From: JANMJD01 sp963847945
Lineage (GTDB): Bacteria; Actinomycetota; Acidimicrobiia; Acidimicrobiales; Ilumatobacteraceae
NCBI GenBank assembly: GCA_963847945.1
Contig: CAWKBX010000009.1
Coordinates: 806,001-870,000, forward strand
Direction: 5' to 3'
DNA: 64,000 nucleotides
In this document: piece by piece, positions 1-9,349 of the stretch
How the letters are laid out: each line of letters opens with the position of its first letter
Numbering within the stretch: position 1 is the first letter of the stretch
Notes under the pieces: model-generated
The model's database searches: none
Seen by the model: the letters and a program-made list of their open reading frames with translations, nothing else
Told to the model about the DNA's origin: nothing
Position numbers and translations under genes: made by a program

Positions 1-2
1 TC

Positions 3-2569
3 GGCGGGCTGGTGGCCGGAGCCATTGGCGCCGTTGCCACGGCTCCCCCAGCCCACGCGGCCGAGGGGGTGATCAGTATTGCTGCGGCCAGTATCACCGA
101 AGGCAATGCCGGCGTGAAGACTCTGGAAGTCGCCTTTTCCTCCTCCGATGCGCGAACGGTCAACTGCGAGGTCAACTGGACGCTGACCGATGTCACGGCG
201 ACCAACGGAACCGACTACACCCCCCAGGCCGGTCAGCGACTTGGCTTAGGTGCCGGTGCGGCCTTCAGCGATCAACTCACGACGGTCCTGCGAGTCAACG
301 GCGACACCACCGTCGAAGGTGATGAGACGGTCCAGATGACGCTCGTCAACGACGTAGACGCCGAGTTGGACTGCATCATCGGCGGTACGACCAGCGTGCT
401 GTTGACCATCACCAATGACGACTCCAACGCCGCCTCGACGATCAGCGTTGCCGATGCCGGCTTTGCCGAGGGCGATGGCAACGGTCACGTCGAATCGGTG
501 ATCATCACGTCATCACCGAACCCAGTGTCGCTGAGCTGTGAGTTCAACTTCGCCTTGGTCGACGTCACGGCAACCATCGGCTCCGACTATCAGCTCGCCT
601 CGGCCGGCGGCGTCATGAGCGCCGGGCAGACCACGCTGTCGACCTCGGCCGTACGAATCTTCGGCGACACCGCCTTCGAGGGCGACGAGACGTTCACCTT
701 GCGGCTCGTCAACGACACCGACGCCAATCTCGACTGCCCGATCGGTGACGCCGAGGCGACGATCACCATCGTCGACGACGACACGGCCCTGCCGATCCGT
801 CGGATGACCATCGCTGATACCAGCCTCGTCGAGGGTGACTCTGGCACCAGCCAGATGCTGTTCCACCTGCACCTCGATGGCCCGGCGAACGGAGACGAGA
901 CCGTCGTGTTGAACACCGTCGATGGGACGGCGACTGCAGGTTCAGACTTCACGGGGGTGACCAACCAGACGTTCGCGTTCAACGCGGCGATACCGATCGC
1001 ACGTTTGCCGTCGACATCGCCGGCGACACCAGCGTCGAACCGAACCAGACCTTCACGCTGGTGCCGAGCAATCAGGCCAACGTCGCCTTCGGGGTACACC
1101 ACGTCGGCGAGGGAACGATCCTCAACGACGACGGCAACCCGATCAACTCGGCAACGATGAACGGTTTTTCCGTCGACGAGGGTGATTCGGGTTCGCAGTC
1201 GGTCGGCATCAGCGTGGTGCTCAACGGCCCGGCCAACGGCAACGAGGCGTTCACCATCTCGACCTCCGACGGATCGGCGACCGCCGGTAGCGACTACAAC
1301 GCCCTCACCCAGAATGTCTCATTCTCCGCTGGTCAATCGGCTCGGACGGTTTTTCTCAACATTCTCGGCGACACCGGCCTCGAACCCGACGAGACGATCA
1401 TCATCACCGTCACCAACATCCAAAACTTCACGATGACATCGAGAACCGCAACGATCACCATCACCAACGACGACACCGCCGCGGTGGTGCCATCGGTGGT
1501 CTCTGTGCCGACCACCCAGACGGTGTCGGAGGGCGGGCCCAAGTACGCCGTGACGACCACGATGACCAACCCAGCGGGACGGACCTGCCGAGTCAGCTAC
1601 TCGACGACCAATGGAACTGCGGGGGCCGGCGACTTCTCGGGGGTCATCGGTGAACTGAACACCCACGTGGCGCAGGCCACTGCGACCCAAACGTTCGAGA
1701 TCTTCGAAGACCTCCTGGTCGAAGGCGACGAGTCATTCACCGTCACGATGAGCCTTGACACCACATTCTCAGACCCGACTTGCCAACTTGGCAACTCCAC
1801 GATGACCGTCACGATCACCGACAACGATTCCCCGCCCCCGCCACCGACCATCCGTAGCCTGTCGATCAGCGACGCGGCGCGCCTCGAAGGAAACTCCGGG
1901 ACCACCCATTTGGCGTTCACGCTCGCGCTGTCGGGAGTGGCGAACGGCAACGAAACCGTACGAGTTTCCACTCAGTCGGGAACGGCATCGACGATCAGCG
2001 ACTACGTCGCCGTCACCGACCAACTCGTGTCGTTCGCCGCGGGTCAAACCACCCAGATTGTCGACATCACGATCAACGGCGACACCGCGGTCGAACCGAA
2101 CGAGACGTTCAGCGTCGTCGTCGGTACCCCGATCAACGTGACGATTTCCGACGGCGCCGGCCAAGGCACCGTCACCAACGATGACTCGCCGCCCCCGCCA
2201 CCGCCGTCCGGGCCGGTGCTGATCAGCGTCAACGACGCCTCGGTGGTGGAAGGGAACTCGGGCAAGACGCCGCTGGTGTTCAAAGTGACACTGAGCCGGG
2301 CGTCGACCGAGTCGGTCAGGGTGAAGCTCGAAACCAACGACAGCCAGGCGGCCCGATCGAGTGACTACGTGTTCCTCGAAACCCGCCTGACATTTGCCCC
2401 CGGCGAGACCGAGAAGCTGGTCACCGTACAGATTCGCGGCGACAAGAAGCACGAACGCGACGAGCGGTTCTACCTCGTGCTCGACAGTCCGAAGAACGCC
2501 AAGATCGACAAGGACCACCGCACGGGCAAGGGGATCATCCTCAACGACGACACCGACGATGACGACTGA
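3..2569 (+). CDS. Calx-beta repeat surface protein, 5' partial, one frameshift
   Basis: The frame is open from the left edge, and the first residues resemble the end of a signal peptide (Ala-rich, AHA before EGVIS), so the true start lies outside the window. About seven repeats of 100-120 residues follow. Each has an EGD or EGN motif early, a G-D-T-x-x-E-x-D/N-E strand and an N-D-D type end (TITNDDS, TIVDDDT, TVTNDDS), which is the Calx-beta signature; such domains bind calcium and occur in exported adhesion-type proteins. The frame changes near 984-990: GCGGCGATA reads correctly only as GCGGGCGAT, so one G is missing; upstream coding uses frame 3 and downstream coding uses frame 2. The protein ends in an Asp-rich tail. 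Family and frameshift are clear, the function is inferred. Confidence 0.85.
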
Positions 2570-2587
2570 CCGACGATGACGACTGAC
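2554..2587 (+). repeat. 17-bp perfect tandem duplication over the stop codon
   Basis: CGACGATGACGACTGAC occurs twice back to back (2554-2570 and 2571-2587). The first copy contains the TGA stop of the Calx-beta gene and its Asp codons; the second lies just downstream. It looks like a slippage duplication. Confidence 0.8.
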
Positions 2588-2643
2588 CGGCGGTCGGCGG
2601 TCGGCGATCGATCGCGACCGGTCCGCCGGGCACTGGCGAACGA

Positions 2644-5550
2644 TCAGTCGAGGTGCTCGGCCCCGACGCGAGCCAGGGCAACCCGCGTGTCGACCGCGAG
2701 CTTCATCATCATCGACGAGACGTGCGACTCGACCGTTCGCTTACTGATGATCAGTGCGTCGGCGATCTCGCGATTGCGGAGACCGTCGGTCACCAGCCGC
2801 AGTACGGCGATCTCGGCCGGCGACAGGGCCTCCCACCCGAAACTCGGTCGGGGCATCCGTCGCGGGCGACACGTGCCTCGATCGTTGACAAGATCGGCGA
2901 TGCGGTCGGCACACCGCCCGGCACCGAGCGAATGGGCCAAGGCCAACGCTTCGGCGATCGCCGAGCGTGCACCGGTTTCGCAACCGGCACGACGCAGACC
3001 GATTCCGGCGAGTTCGAGCCCGACGGCACGGTGCAATGCCAGCGGGCAGCGTTGCAGCCAACCGACCGCGGCGCGCAGCTCCTCGACGTTGTCGGTTTGC
3101 AGCCCGGTCGCGAGGTGGGCGACGGCGTGGGCACTCGCCCGCACCGATCGATCGGCGAGCAGTCGTGACTGGGTTGCCAACCGGTTCAGCACGTCATCGG
3201 GTCGGCCACCGGCACCGGGCCGGCCACCGGCACCGGGCCGTTGGTTGATCACCAGTCGAATCAGATCGAGCGCGAACCATGGCGCGATCGCCGGGGCGAT
3301 GACGTCGGCGAGGGTGGTGAGGTCGCTCAGCACCCGTCGGGCCGTGATCAGATCGCCGGCCGCTTCGGCCCGAGCAGCCTGCAGTTGCAGGAGGAACGGT
3401 ATGGCATACCCTTCGGCGTTCCCGCCAGCCGAGGTCGCCTGAGTCAAGGCGTCGTCGGCCGCCAGATCCTCACCGCGGTGGTGGGCGATCAGCCCGCCGA
3501 CCACCTGGGATGTCAATCGGCCGATCAGCAACCCAGTCTCGGCTCCGAGCCGGTCGAGTGCTCCGGCCTCGACCATCGCCTCCTCCCACCGTCCGGCCAG
3601 ATACAGCCCGATCACCGCCGCCGTGGCGGGACGCGCGGCCATCAGCGGGTCACCGATCCGCTCGATGCGGACCTGGTCGGCAAGGAGTATCCGCACCGAT
3701 TCATCGACATCGTCGGCCAGGAGCCGCACGAGACCGGCGATGAACGCCGGCGACGGAACGACCACATGAGGCGCTAGGGCGACCCCCCGCTCACGGGCCC
3801 GGTCGGCGTGAAAAGTCGCCTTCGACACGTCGCCGTCGAAGGCCGCCATTGCTCCGAGTGCGGCATGCGCCTGCACCATCGGGGCGACTGCCCCGCTGGT
3901 CTCGGCCAGTTCGATCGCCCGAGTCGCGGCATCGACCGGGCGACCACCCTGCATCGCCCACAGGCGATAGGTGGCGACGTCGGCCCAGGCGGCCGCCTCT
4001 TGCCCGGCGTCGAGCGCACCACTGCGGGCGAGTAGCTCCCGTTCATCCGCGGCGGCGCCGATCTCACCGATCTGGTGCCAGCAGCGGGCCCGGCTCGACC
4101 GCAGCCTGACGACATCATCGGCATTGTCGGCGATCGCCAGGGCGGCATCGATGACCTCGATCGCCGCGGGGACCCGGCACAGCCCCGCCAGCGCATCGGC
4201 GCGACGTAGGGCGATCTCGATTCGTGAGCCCAGCAACCCCACCGAGAGTTCTTCGGCCCGGCTGAGGATGCGCAACGCGTGTTCCGGATCGTGGCGCACG
4301 ATGTCTTCAGCTGCGGTGACCAGGGCCGATACGGCCTCGACATCACCGGGCTCGGCCGCCAACAGCAGGTGGTGGGCCCGGAGATTCGGACGCAGGCGAA
4401 GTTCGCCGGCACGTCTCGCCACTTCGCGATGCATCGCCAGCCGCACGGGAATCGAGATCGACTCGTACACGAACTCGGCGATCAGATCGTGGCTGAACTC
4501 GAACAGCGCGTCGCCGGAGCGCACGACGCCGTCGTCGGTCAGCCGGGAGAGATCGGAGAGCACGTCAACCAGTGGTTGCCCAATCAGCCTGGCCACCTGG
4601 TCAGGGCTGAACGCAATGCCGAGGACCGCAGCCCACCGCAACACATCCTCGGCGCGCTCCCCATGGGCACGGATTCGCGCCAACGTCGAGGTTCCGGCGA
4701 TTCGCAGCGACGTCCCCGAAACGCCGTCAAGGCCACCGTCTGCTCCGGCGCCCCCGCCGCCGCTGGTCCATGTCGACGACAACACGGCAAGTACCGCAAA
4801 GGGGCTGCCGCCGGCCTGAGCCAGGCGGGGCGGAAGGGGATGGGGCGGGAGTTGACCGACGATGTCGTGGGTGATGGCGGCGACCGCCTGGTCATCGAGG
4901 GGGCCGAGACGAATGACCTCGGCGTTGTCGGAGATGCTCACCAGTAGCTCCTCCACCGCCAGCGGACATGGGTGCAATCGGCGGGCAAGCACCACCCCGA
5001 TCCGACACCGGGCGGCGTTTCGAACAATGGCCACGATCGCGGCCGAGGCAAACGGATCGAGCCATTGGGCGTCGTCAATGATCAGCAGCTGTCCCGACGC
5101 TTCGGATCCATCGACGAGCAGGTCGACCAGATCGTCTTGAATACCGAACCGGCGACCGAGCCGCACCTCGGGGCTCATGTCGACTGCTTCGGCGAACAGG
5201 TCCCGGCAACGATCGGCGATCGTACGACGAACCGGATCGGGTGAGCGACGGTCGCATCCGAGTGCCCTGGTGATCGCGGCGAATGGACGGTCGCGCTCGA
5301 TCGGGTCGCATACCGCCGAGTTGATCGACAACCCGGCGGCCACGGCCTGTCGACGGAGCTCGTCGACCAGTCGGGACTTGCCGATGCCGGGCAGACCCTC
5401 GATGACCAGCACCGGGGTGGGGTGACCGCCGAGCACGGCCGCGACCCAACCACAAAGCCGCGCCTGCTCTGCGTCGCGGCCGTGCAGTCGCGGCGGGGCT
5501 GTTGCCGGCCACTCGGAAACCATCGCCGGTTCAAGCGTCTTGGCAACCAT
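2644..5550 (-). CDS. LuxR-family regulator with AAA ATPase domain (MalT/LAL type)
   Basis: Large transcriptional regulator of about 968 residues. Near the N-terminus it has a Walker A loop (GLPGIGKS, about residues 52-59) and a Walker B strand (LLIIDD, about 155-160), a long helical TPR-like middle, and a C-terminal LuxR-type helix-turn-helix beginning LSPAEIAVLRLV and continuing through NREIADALIISKRTVESHV. This is the layout of MalT and large ATP-binding LuxR (LAL) regulators, which bind DNA after ligand and ATP binding. I chose the ATG at 5550 because GGGAGG lies four bases upstream; an in-frame ATG at 5580 has a worse-placed AAGAGG. It diverges from a TetR gene. An 18-bp in-frame tandem repeat near 3210-3240 encodes GAGGRP twice. 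The ligand is not predictable. Confidence 0.88.
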   Translation of the reverse strand: MVAKTLEPAMVSEWPATAPPRLHGRDAEQARLCGWVAAVLGGHPTPVLVIEGLPGIGKSRLVDELRRQAVAAGLSINSAVCDPIERDRPFAAITRALGCDRRSPDPVRRTIADRCRDLFAEAVDMSPEVRLGRRFGIQDDLVDLLVDGSEASGQLLIIDDAQWLDPFASAAIVAIVRNAARCRIGVVLARRLHPCPLAVEELLVSISDNAEVIRLGPLDDQAVAAITHDIVGQLPPHPLPPRLAQAGGSPFAVLAVLSSTWTSGGGGAGADGGLDGVSGTSLRIAGTSTLARIRAHGERAEDVLRWAAVLGIAFSPDQVARLIGQPLVDVLSDLSRLTDDGVVRSGDALFEFSHDLIAEFVYESISIPVRLAMHREVARRAGELRLRPNLRAHHLLLAAEPGDVEAVSALVTAAEDIVRHDPEHALRILSRAEELSVGLLGSRIEIALRRADALAGLCRVPAAIEVIDAALAIADNADDVVRLRSSRARCWHQIGEIGAAADERELLARSGALDAGQEAAAWADVATYRLWAMQGGRPVDAATRAIELAETSGAVAPMVQAHAALGAMAAFDGDVSKATFHADRARERGVALAPHVVVPSPAFIAGLVRLLADDVDESVRILLADQVRIERIGDPLMAARPATAAVIGLYLAGRWEEAMVEAGALDRLGAETGLLIGRLTSQVVGGLIAHHRGEDLAADDALTQATSAGGNAEGYAIPFLLQLQAARAEAAGDLITARRVLSDLTTLADVIAPAIAPWFALDLIRLVINQRPGAGGRPGAGGRPDDVLNRLATQSRLLADRSVRASAHAVAHLATGLQTDNVEELRAAVGWLQRCPLALHRAVGLELAGIGLRRAGCETGARSAIAEALALAHSLGAGRCADRIADLVNDRGTCRPRRMPRPSFGWEALSPAEIAVLRLVTDGLRNREIADALIISKRTVESHVSSMMMKLAVDTRVALARVGAEHLD

Positions 5551-5585
5551 CAGACCTCCCGATGAGTCCTCATCTTCCATGCCTC

Positions 5586-5606
5586 TTACAGAGTATCACT
5601 TTGTAA
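5586..5606. promoter_or_regulatory. Imperfect palindrome in the luxR/tetR divergent promoter
   Basis: TTACAGAG-TATCA-CTTTGTAA has 7 of 8 paired positions. It lies in the roughly 110-base gap between the divergent LuxR and TetR genes. The size and the TTACA/TGTAA ends suit a TetR-type operator, so autoregulation is possible (inference). Confidence 0.4.
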
Positions 5607-5608
5607 AT

Positions 5609-5627
5609 TACCGATCAACACTCGGTA
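5609..5627. promoter_or_regulatory. Second inverted repeat in the luxR/tetR gap
   Basis: TACCGA-N7-TCGGTA has perfect six-base arms. It lies beside the first palindrome and upstream of a possible tetR -10 element (TAGAAT at 5644-5649). That would give a very short leader before the ATG at 5663. Confidence 0.3.
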
Positions 5628-5662
5628 TCGAACCCCTCACCGGTAGAATCGTCGTCACCTCT

Positions 5663-6349
5663 ATGCCCCGTCGAAGCGCCGCGGACGCCGCCCGAACCCG
5701 AGCTGCCCTGATCGACGCGGCGCGGGCCTGCTTCGTCGCCGACGGGTACGCGGCGACGACGACGATGGCGATCGCCACCCGAGCCGGGTGCTCGCAGAGC
5801 GCCTTGTTCCATCACTTCGCCGACAAGGCCGAACTCTTCGAATGCGTGATTGTGACCGAGCTGCAGACCTACGACAAGCAGGTCGGACGCGCCGCCATCG
5901 CCGCCACCGGAGGTCCGCTGGCCCAAGTGTTGGCCGGTTGTCGGCGGAGCTTGGAGTTGGCCTCCGACCCGGCGTGGTCTCGACTGGTGGTGGTCGATGC
6001 CCCCGCCGCACTCGGTTCAGACCGGCTCCACAACATCGACGCCGACCTCGGACTCAAGTCGACGACGTTCGCGGTTGAAGTACTGATCGCCGAGAAGATC
6101 CTCGCTCCCGACACCGACGTCGATGCCCTCGCCCTGGTGCTTTACGGGGCACTGACATCGGCCGCCTTCGAAATGACCAGGTACCGGCCAATCGTCGAAA
6201 CTGCCGGACCGGCACCCACGGGACCCGCGGCGAAGCGAGCCTCGAAGCCGGCCGCGGGGCCGAAGTCGGTGCTGAAATCGCCACCCGATGTCGATCGCGT
6301 GATGACAGTCATCGAACGACTGATCCTCGCCCACGCCACGTCACACTGA
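5663..6349 (+). CDS. TetR-family transcriptional regulator
   Basis: About 228 residues. The N-terminal third carries a TetR helix-turn-helix (ARTRAALIDAARACFVADGY, then TTTMAIATRAGCSQSALFHHF and ADKAELF), followed by a helical ligand-binding domain and an Ala/Lys/Pro-rich linker near the C-terminus. Such proteins repress nearby or divergent genes until a small ligand binds. The ATG at 5663 gives the usual TetR N-terminus (MPRRSAADAARTR); an upstream in-frame ATG would add 41 residues overlapping the LuxR start and looks non-coding. It is transcribed toward the cupredoxin/Rieske locus, and a perfect palindrome lies between them. Confidence 0.9.
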   Translation: MPRRSAADAARTRAALIDAARACFVADGYAATTTMAIATRAGCSQSALFHHFADKAELFECVIVTELQTYDKQVGRAAIAATGGPLAQVLAGCRRSLELASDPAWSRLVVVDAPAALGSDRLHNIDADLGLKSTTFAVEVLIAEKILAPDTDVDALALVLYGALTSAAFEMTRYRPIVETAGPAPTGPAAKRASKPAAGPKSVLKSPPDVDRVMTVIERLILAHATSH

Positions 6350-6391
6350 CCACGGCGGGTCTCGGCAGGCCCACCCACGTGAGCCGAGGTT

Positions 6392-6407
6392 TCCGTGCAT
6401 GCACGGA
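6392..6407. promoter_or_regulatory. Perfect 16-bp palindrome upstream of the accessory operon
   Basis: TCCGTGCATGCACGGA is a perfect palindrome between the tetR stop (6349) and the start of the next gene (6443). The length and position fit an operator, most simply for the adjacent TetR protein; binding is inferred. Confidence 0.5.
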
Positions 6408-6442
6408 TGAACTCGACCCGAACGATGGCGCATGGTGGAGGC

Positions 6443-6949
6443 ATGACAGCCACCCAGGCCCGTGCCGACGCCATGGCCCGACGCAACGCCGTGACCGGCA
6501 TCACCGGCGTGGTCGTCGTCGCCCTCCTCTGGGCGACAGCCGAATCGGCACGGGCCCTCGACTTCCCTGAACGCAAGTCCAAGGCGGTGATCGCCGCCGT
6601 GGTCGCCGTGATGGCATGCGGTCAAATCGTGCTCGGGGTGATGATGACCATGCTCCCGGTCGGGCGAACGGCGAGCCTGAGACGCACCCACCGCATGCTG
6701 GGCACGGCCGCGTTGATCGGCGGCGGGTTCGTCACCTACCTCTGCACGACCGGACCGTTCCCCGGCGGCCCGACGTTGCATCGGGTCGTCGGATTCGGCG
6801 TCGCCGCCGTCGTACTGATCAAGATTCCGGTCGTCACCAACATTCCGCAGCGACGCTCGCTGGTCGTCACGCTCGGGGTCCTCCTCGGCGTCGGGCTGAT
6901 CGGCGCGTTCATCACCAACGGCCTCGACGTGTTGCGGAACTGGTCATGA
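6443..6949 (+). CDS. Four-helix membrane protein (DUF6529-like)
   Basis: About 168 residues with four hydrophobic segments and conserved-looking His residues in RTHRMLG and LHRVVGF, which could be heme or metal ligands. It resembles small actinobacterial membrane proteins annotated DUF6529, which I recall as neighbours of cupredoxin and Rieske genes; that recollection is not checked. The ATG at 6443 is chosen because GGTGGAGG lies just upstream. Its stop overlaps the cupredoxin start (ATGA), so the two are probably co-translated. A role in electron transfer at the membrane is inferred from the neighbours only. Confidence 0.7.
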   Translation: MTATQARADAMARRNAVTGITGVVVVALLWATAESARALDFPERKSKAVIAAVVAVMACGQIVLGVMMTMLPVGRTASLRRTHRMLGTAALIGGGFVTYLCTTGPFPGGPTLHRVVGFGVAAVVLIKIPVVTNIPQRRSLVVTLGVLLGVGLIGAFITNGLDVLRNWS

Positions 6950-7371
6950 TCCGACCCGGCAATGCCCTGGCGATCGGAATTCTCACCGTGTCGAGTGGGG
7001 GGCTCATCGCCCGCGCTGCGGTCGCCCTCAGCCAGGATCGACCATCGGCCCCACCAGCGGTCGACCTCGACACCTCGCCCACGGTGCAGGTCTCGGGGTT
7101 TGCGTTTCCCGAGTCGATCGCCGTCGACATCGGGGCCACCGTCACCTGGATCAACAACGACGGCGCTCCCCACACCGTGACGTTCGACGACACGGCGCCG
7201 TCGCCATCGTCGGTCGATCTTGCACCGAGCGGGCAGGGAACGGCCAGCTTCGCCGAAGCTGGCACGTTCTCCTACGTCTGCGAGATCCATCCATCGATGA
7301 CCGGCCGCGTCGAGGTGGGTGCCTCGACCGCGCCCGGCCCAACCACCGAGCCCTACCAGGACGACTACTGA
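6946..7371 (+). CDS. Cupredoxin (plastocyanin-like blue copper protein)
   Basis: About 141 residues: an N-terminal signal or membrane anchor (GNALAIGILTVSSGGLIARA), a short linker, then a cupredoxin fold. The type 1 copper ligands are visible: His in GAPHTVTF, then Cys, His and Met in YVCEIHPSMTG. Such proteins carry single electrons outside the membrane. It is translationally coupled to the upstream membrane protein through ATGA and ends where the next gene's duplicated start region begins. Identification is firm; the redox partner is unknown but may be the Rieske protein next door. Confidence 0.9.
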   Translation: MIRPGNALAIGILTVSSGGLIARAAVALSQDRPSAPPAVDLDTSPTVQVSGFAFPESIAVDIGATVTWINNDGAPHTVTFDDTAPSPSSVDLAPSGQGTASFAEAGTFSYVCEIHPSMTGRVEVGASTAPGPTTEPYQDDY

Positions 7372-7402
7372 TGAACTGCTACCACTGATGAACTGCTTCC
7401 AC
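7369..7402 (+). repeat. 17-bp near-perfect tandem duplication creating a decoy start
   Basis: TGATGAACTGCTACCAC (7369-7385) is followed at once by TGATGAACTGCTTCCAC (7386-7402), 16 of 17 identical. The first copy starts an ATG that runs only five codons (MNCYH) to a TGA overlapping the second copy. The second copy carries the real start at 7388. Confidence 0.75.
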
Positions 7403-8038
7403 TGCGAACGCCCCGCCCACGCCGGCTGCGTCTATTGCGGACGTGCCGTGTGCCGCGACCACATCAAGTCGCTGCCGCACCCGCTCGCCACCTTCCGCGA
7501 CGGTGCCGGCCGGCTGATGGCGCTGGTCACCCCCGAGGCCGTGCATTGCGGCCACTGCGTGCCACACGGCCGACCTGTGCACCTCGAGTCGATCGACGAG
7601 TCTCCGGCGGGGCGCTCCCCGCCGAGGCCTCCTGAACGCCGCCACCCCAAGGATGCACTCATGACACCCGACATCATCGACGGTGACTACGACCTCGGCC
7701 CGACCGGCGACATCGCCGTCGGCGGCCTGAAGGGCTACGCCCTCCCCGATCGCCGCATCGTCGTCGCCAACGTCGACGGCCGGTTCGTCGCCTTCGACGA
7801 GCTGTGCCCTCACCTATCGATTCCGCTCAGCCAAGGGTCACTGTCGAAGGACTGCCTGACCTGCGTCGGTCACGGTTCGGTGTTCGAACTGCCGAGCGGC
7901 AAAGTCCAGAAGTGGATGGGGCGCCGACCCGGCCTGATCTCGTCGATGCTCTCGGGCAAGCCGATGCCGATCGCCACGCTGCCGATCGAGGTCGACCGGC
8001 GACCGACTGGGATCGCCGTCGCCGCGGCGAGCCTCTGA
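7388..8038 (+). CDS. Zinc-finger (DUF2180-like) and Rieske [2Fe-2S] fusion protein
   Basis: About 216 residues. The N-terminal part (about 1-70) is Cys/His-rich (CFHCERPAHAGCVYCGRAVC), like small DUF2180 zinc-binding proteins. From about residue 92 a Rieske domain follows, with cluster ligands in CPHLSIPL and CVGHGSVF (CxH and CxxH pairs) and a typical ferredoxin-like loop. An internal ATG at 7661 (MTPDIIDGDY) would start a stand-alone Rieske protein, so this may be a true fusion or two genes in one frame. It follows the cupredoxin, which suggests an electron chain feeding an oxidation step; the substrate is unknown. Confidence 0.8.
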   Translation: MNCFHCERPAHAGCVYCGRAVCRDHIKSLPHPLATFRDGAGRLMALVTPEAVHCGHCVPHGRPVHLESIDESPAGRSPPRPPERRHPKDALMTPDIIDGDYDLGPTGDIAVGGLKGYALPDRRIVVANVDGRFVAFDELCPHLSIPLSQGSLSKDCLTCVGHGSVFELPSGKVQKWMGRRPGLISSMLSGKPMPIATLPIEVDRRPTGIAVAAASL

Positions 8039-8104
8039 GCCGAAACCAACCAACCACCAACCAGCACCGACTCACCTACCAACACCAACCAGAAGGACCA
8101 CGCC

Positions 8105-8410
8105 ATGAACCGTCCCGAACTCCTCGACCAACTCACCGAGCGGCTCGCCACCGACCCCGAGTTCCGCGAGATGTTCCGCCAGACCCCGGGCAAAGCCGCC
8201 AACTCGATGGGCATCCCCTACGAGGATTTCCAGGAACTGCTCGCCACCAGCCGCTCCACCGAGGACATCGCCCTCGCCGACCGCGACTCCGCCGCCAAGA
8301 TGACGACCTACGGCAGGATCATGAGCGGGATCAAAGGCGCACTTGGTTGCGACAACACCTGCGCCTGCGACTACACGCCGGGCACGTGGGTGGACTACTG
8401 CACGAGCTGA
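8105..8410 (+). CDS. Candidate RiPP precursor peptide with a Cys-rich C-terminus
   Basis: A 101-residue protein with a good ribosome site (AGAAGGACC) after a CA-rich, G-poor leader at 8042-8090. Residues 1-45 look like a Nif11/NHLP-type leader: LLDQLTERLATDPEFREMF, then an A-x-x-x-GI break. The last 21 residues are compositionally different, with four Cys, four Thr and a terminal Ser (CDNTCAC, then WVDYCTS). A conserved acidic leader with a short Cys/Thr-rich tail is how many RiPP precursors look. Downstream lies an M50 peptidase with a PqqD-like domain, the element that binds such leaders. No lanthipeptide synthetase, YcaO or radical SAM enzyme is visible, so the modification is unknown. It could instead be a small metal-binding protein. 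Confidence 0.6.
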   Translation: MNRPELLDQLTERLATDPEFREMFRQTPGKAANSMGIPYEDFQELLATSRSTEDIALADRDSAAKMTTYGRIMSGIKGALGCDNTCACDYTPGTWVDYCTS

Positions 8411-8418
8411 GACTGATC

Positions 8419-9349
8419 ATGTGCGTCATCCCCGGGTCCGAGTCGGACGAGTTGGCCCATCGTCACATCGAAGAGATCACCCACGCGCTCAGCTGATGGC
8501 GACACCCCTCAACTGCTGTTCGACCGCGGCCATGCCCACAAGCAGGTCGGGCATCTCCGCGCTGCGGTGGACGACCTGTCCCGGGTCATCACTCATCCGC
8601 AGGCCGACGCCGACCTGCGCGGTCGGGCCCACTACTTCCTCGGCGTCTGCCATCGACGACTCGGCAACCTCGCCAGCGGCCCTGGCGTCGGCCGACATCG
8701 CCGTCGAACTCGACCCCGGCAACGCCAGCGTGATCGGTCACCGCGGCTACATCCGCTCGATGCTCGGAATGCACGCCGAGGCCTTCGGCGACTACGACGA
8801 GGCTCTGCGGATCGCGCCCCATCTCGGGGTCACGTACGCCTTCCGCGGCAACGGGTGGTTCTGGCAGGGTCGTTACGACCTCGCGCCTGGCCGACTACGA
8901 CTCGCTGATCGACGAGCACCACGACGACCTGCTGTTCAAGGTCTTCCACGATCGGGCGGCGGCCCGGTTGATGGTCGGCGACATCGGCGGGGGCGATCGC
9001 CGACCTCGACCGGGCCGAGGACGATGCGACCGAGCGACCCGTGGTATCCGCTCGATGCCCGCCCACTGGCCCTGCGCGCCTTCGCCCAACTCGTCGACGG
9101 CGACCTCGAACAGTGCGCCCACGATCTCCACGACAGCCGGCACCTGGGCGAAAGCCCGATCGCGGTCGATCACCGCGGCGCTGCTCGATGCCCGCCTCGG
9201 CCGACGCGGATCAGTTGCTGCGCGAGTTCACCGAGTACTGCCGATCCGCGACCATGCCGAACGGGCCGATCGGCGGCGTGCAGATGGTTGCCGAGCTGAT
9301 CGATGATCCGACGGCGTTCCTGCCTGCACTCGCTCCATTGATCGGATGA
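8419..9349 (+). pseudogene. TPR-repeat protein, multiply frameshifted
   Basis: Piecing frames together gives one continuous protein that begins MCVIPGSESDEL at 8419, passes through TPR-like helices (QLLFDRGHAHKQVGHLRAAV, ASADIAVELDPGNASVIGH, YDEALRIAPHLGVTYAFRG, LALRAFAQLVDGDLEQCAHD) and ends LPALAPLIG at 9349. The frame changes near 8490, 8685, 8885, 8992, 9036, 9165 and 9205. Between these points the coding quality is good and there are no internal stops, so the pieces were recently one gene or the consensus sequence is wrong. TPR proteins act as scaffolds; here it sits between the putative precursor and the peptidase. Its stop overlaps the next ATG (ATGA). Confidence 0.6.
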
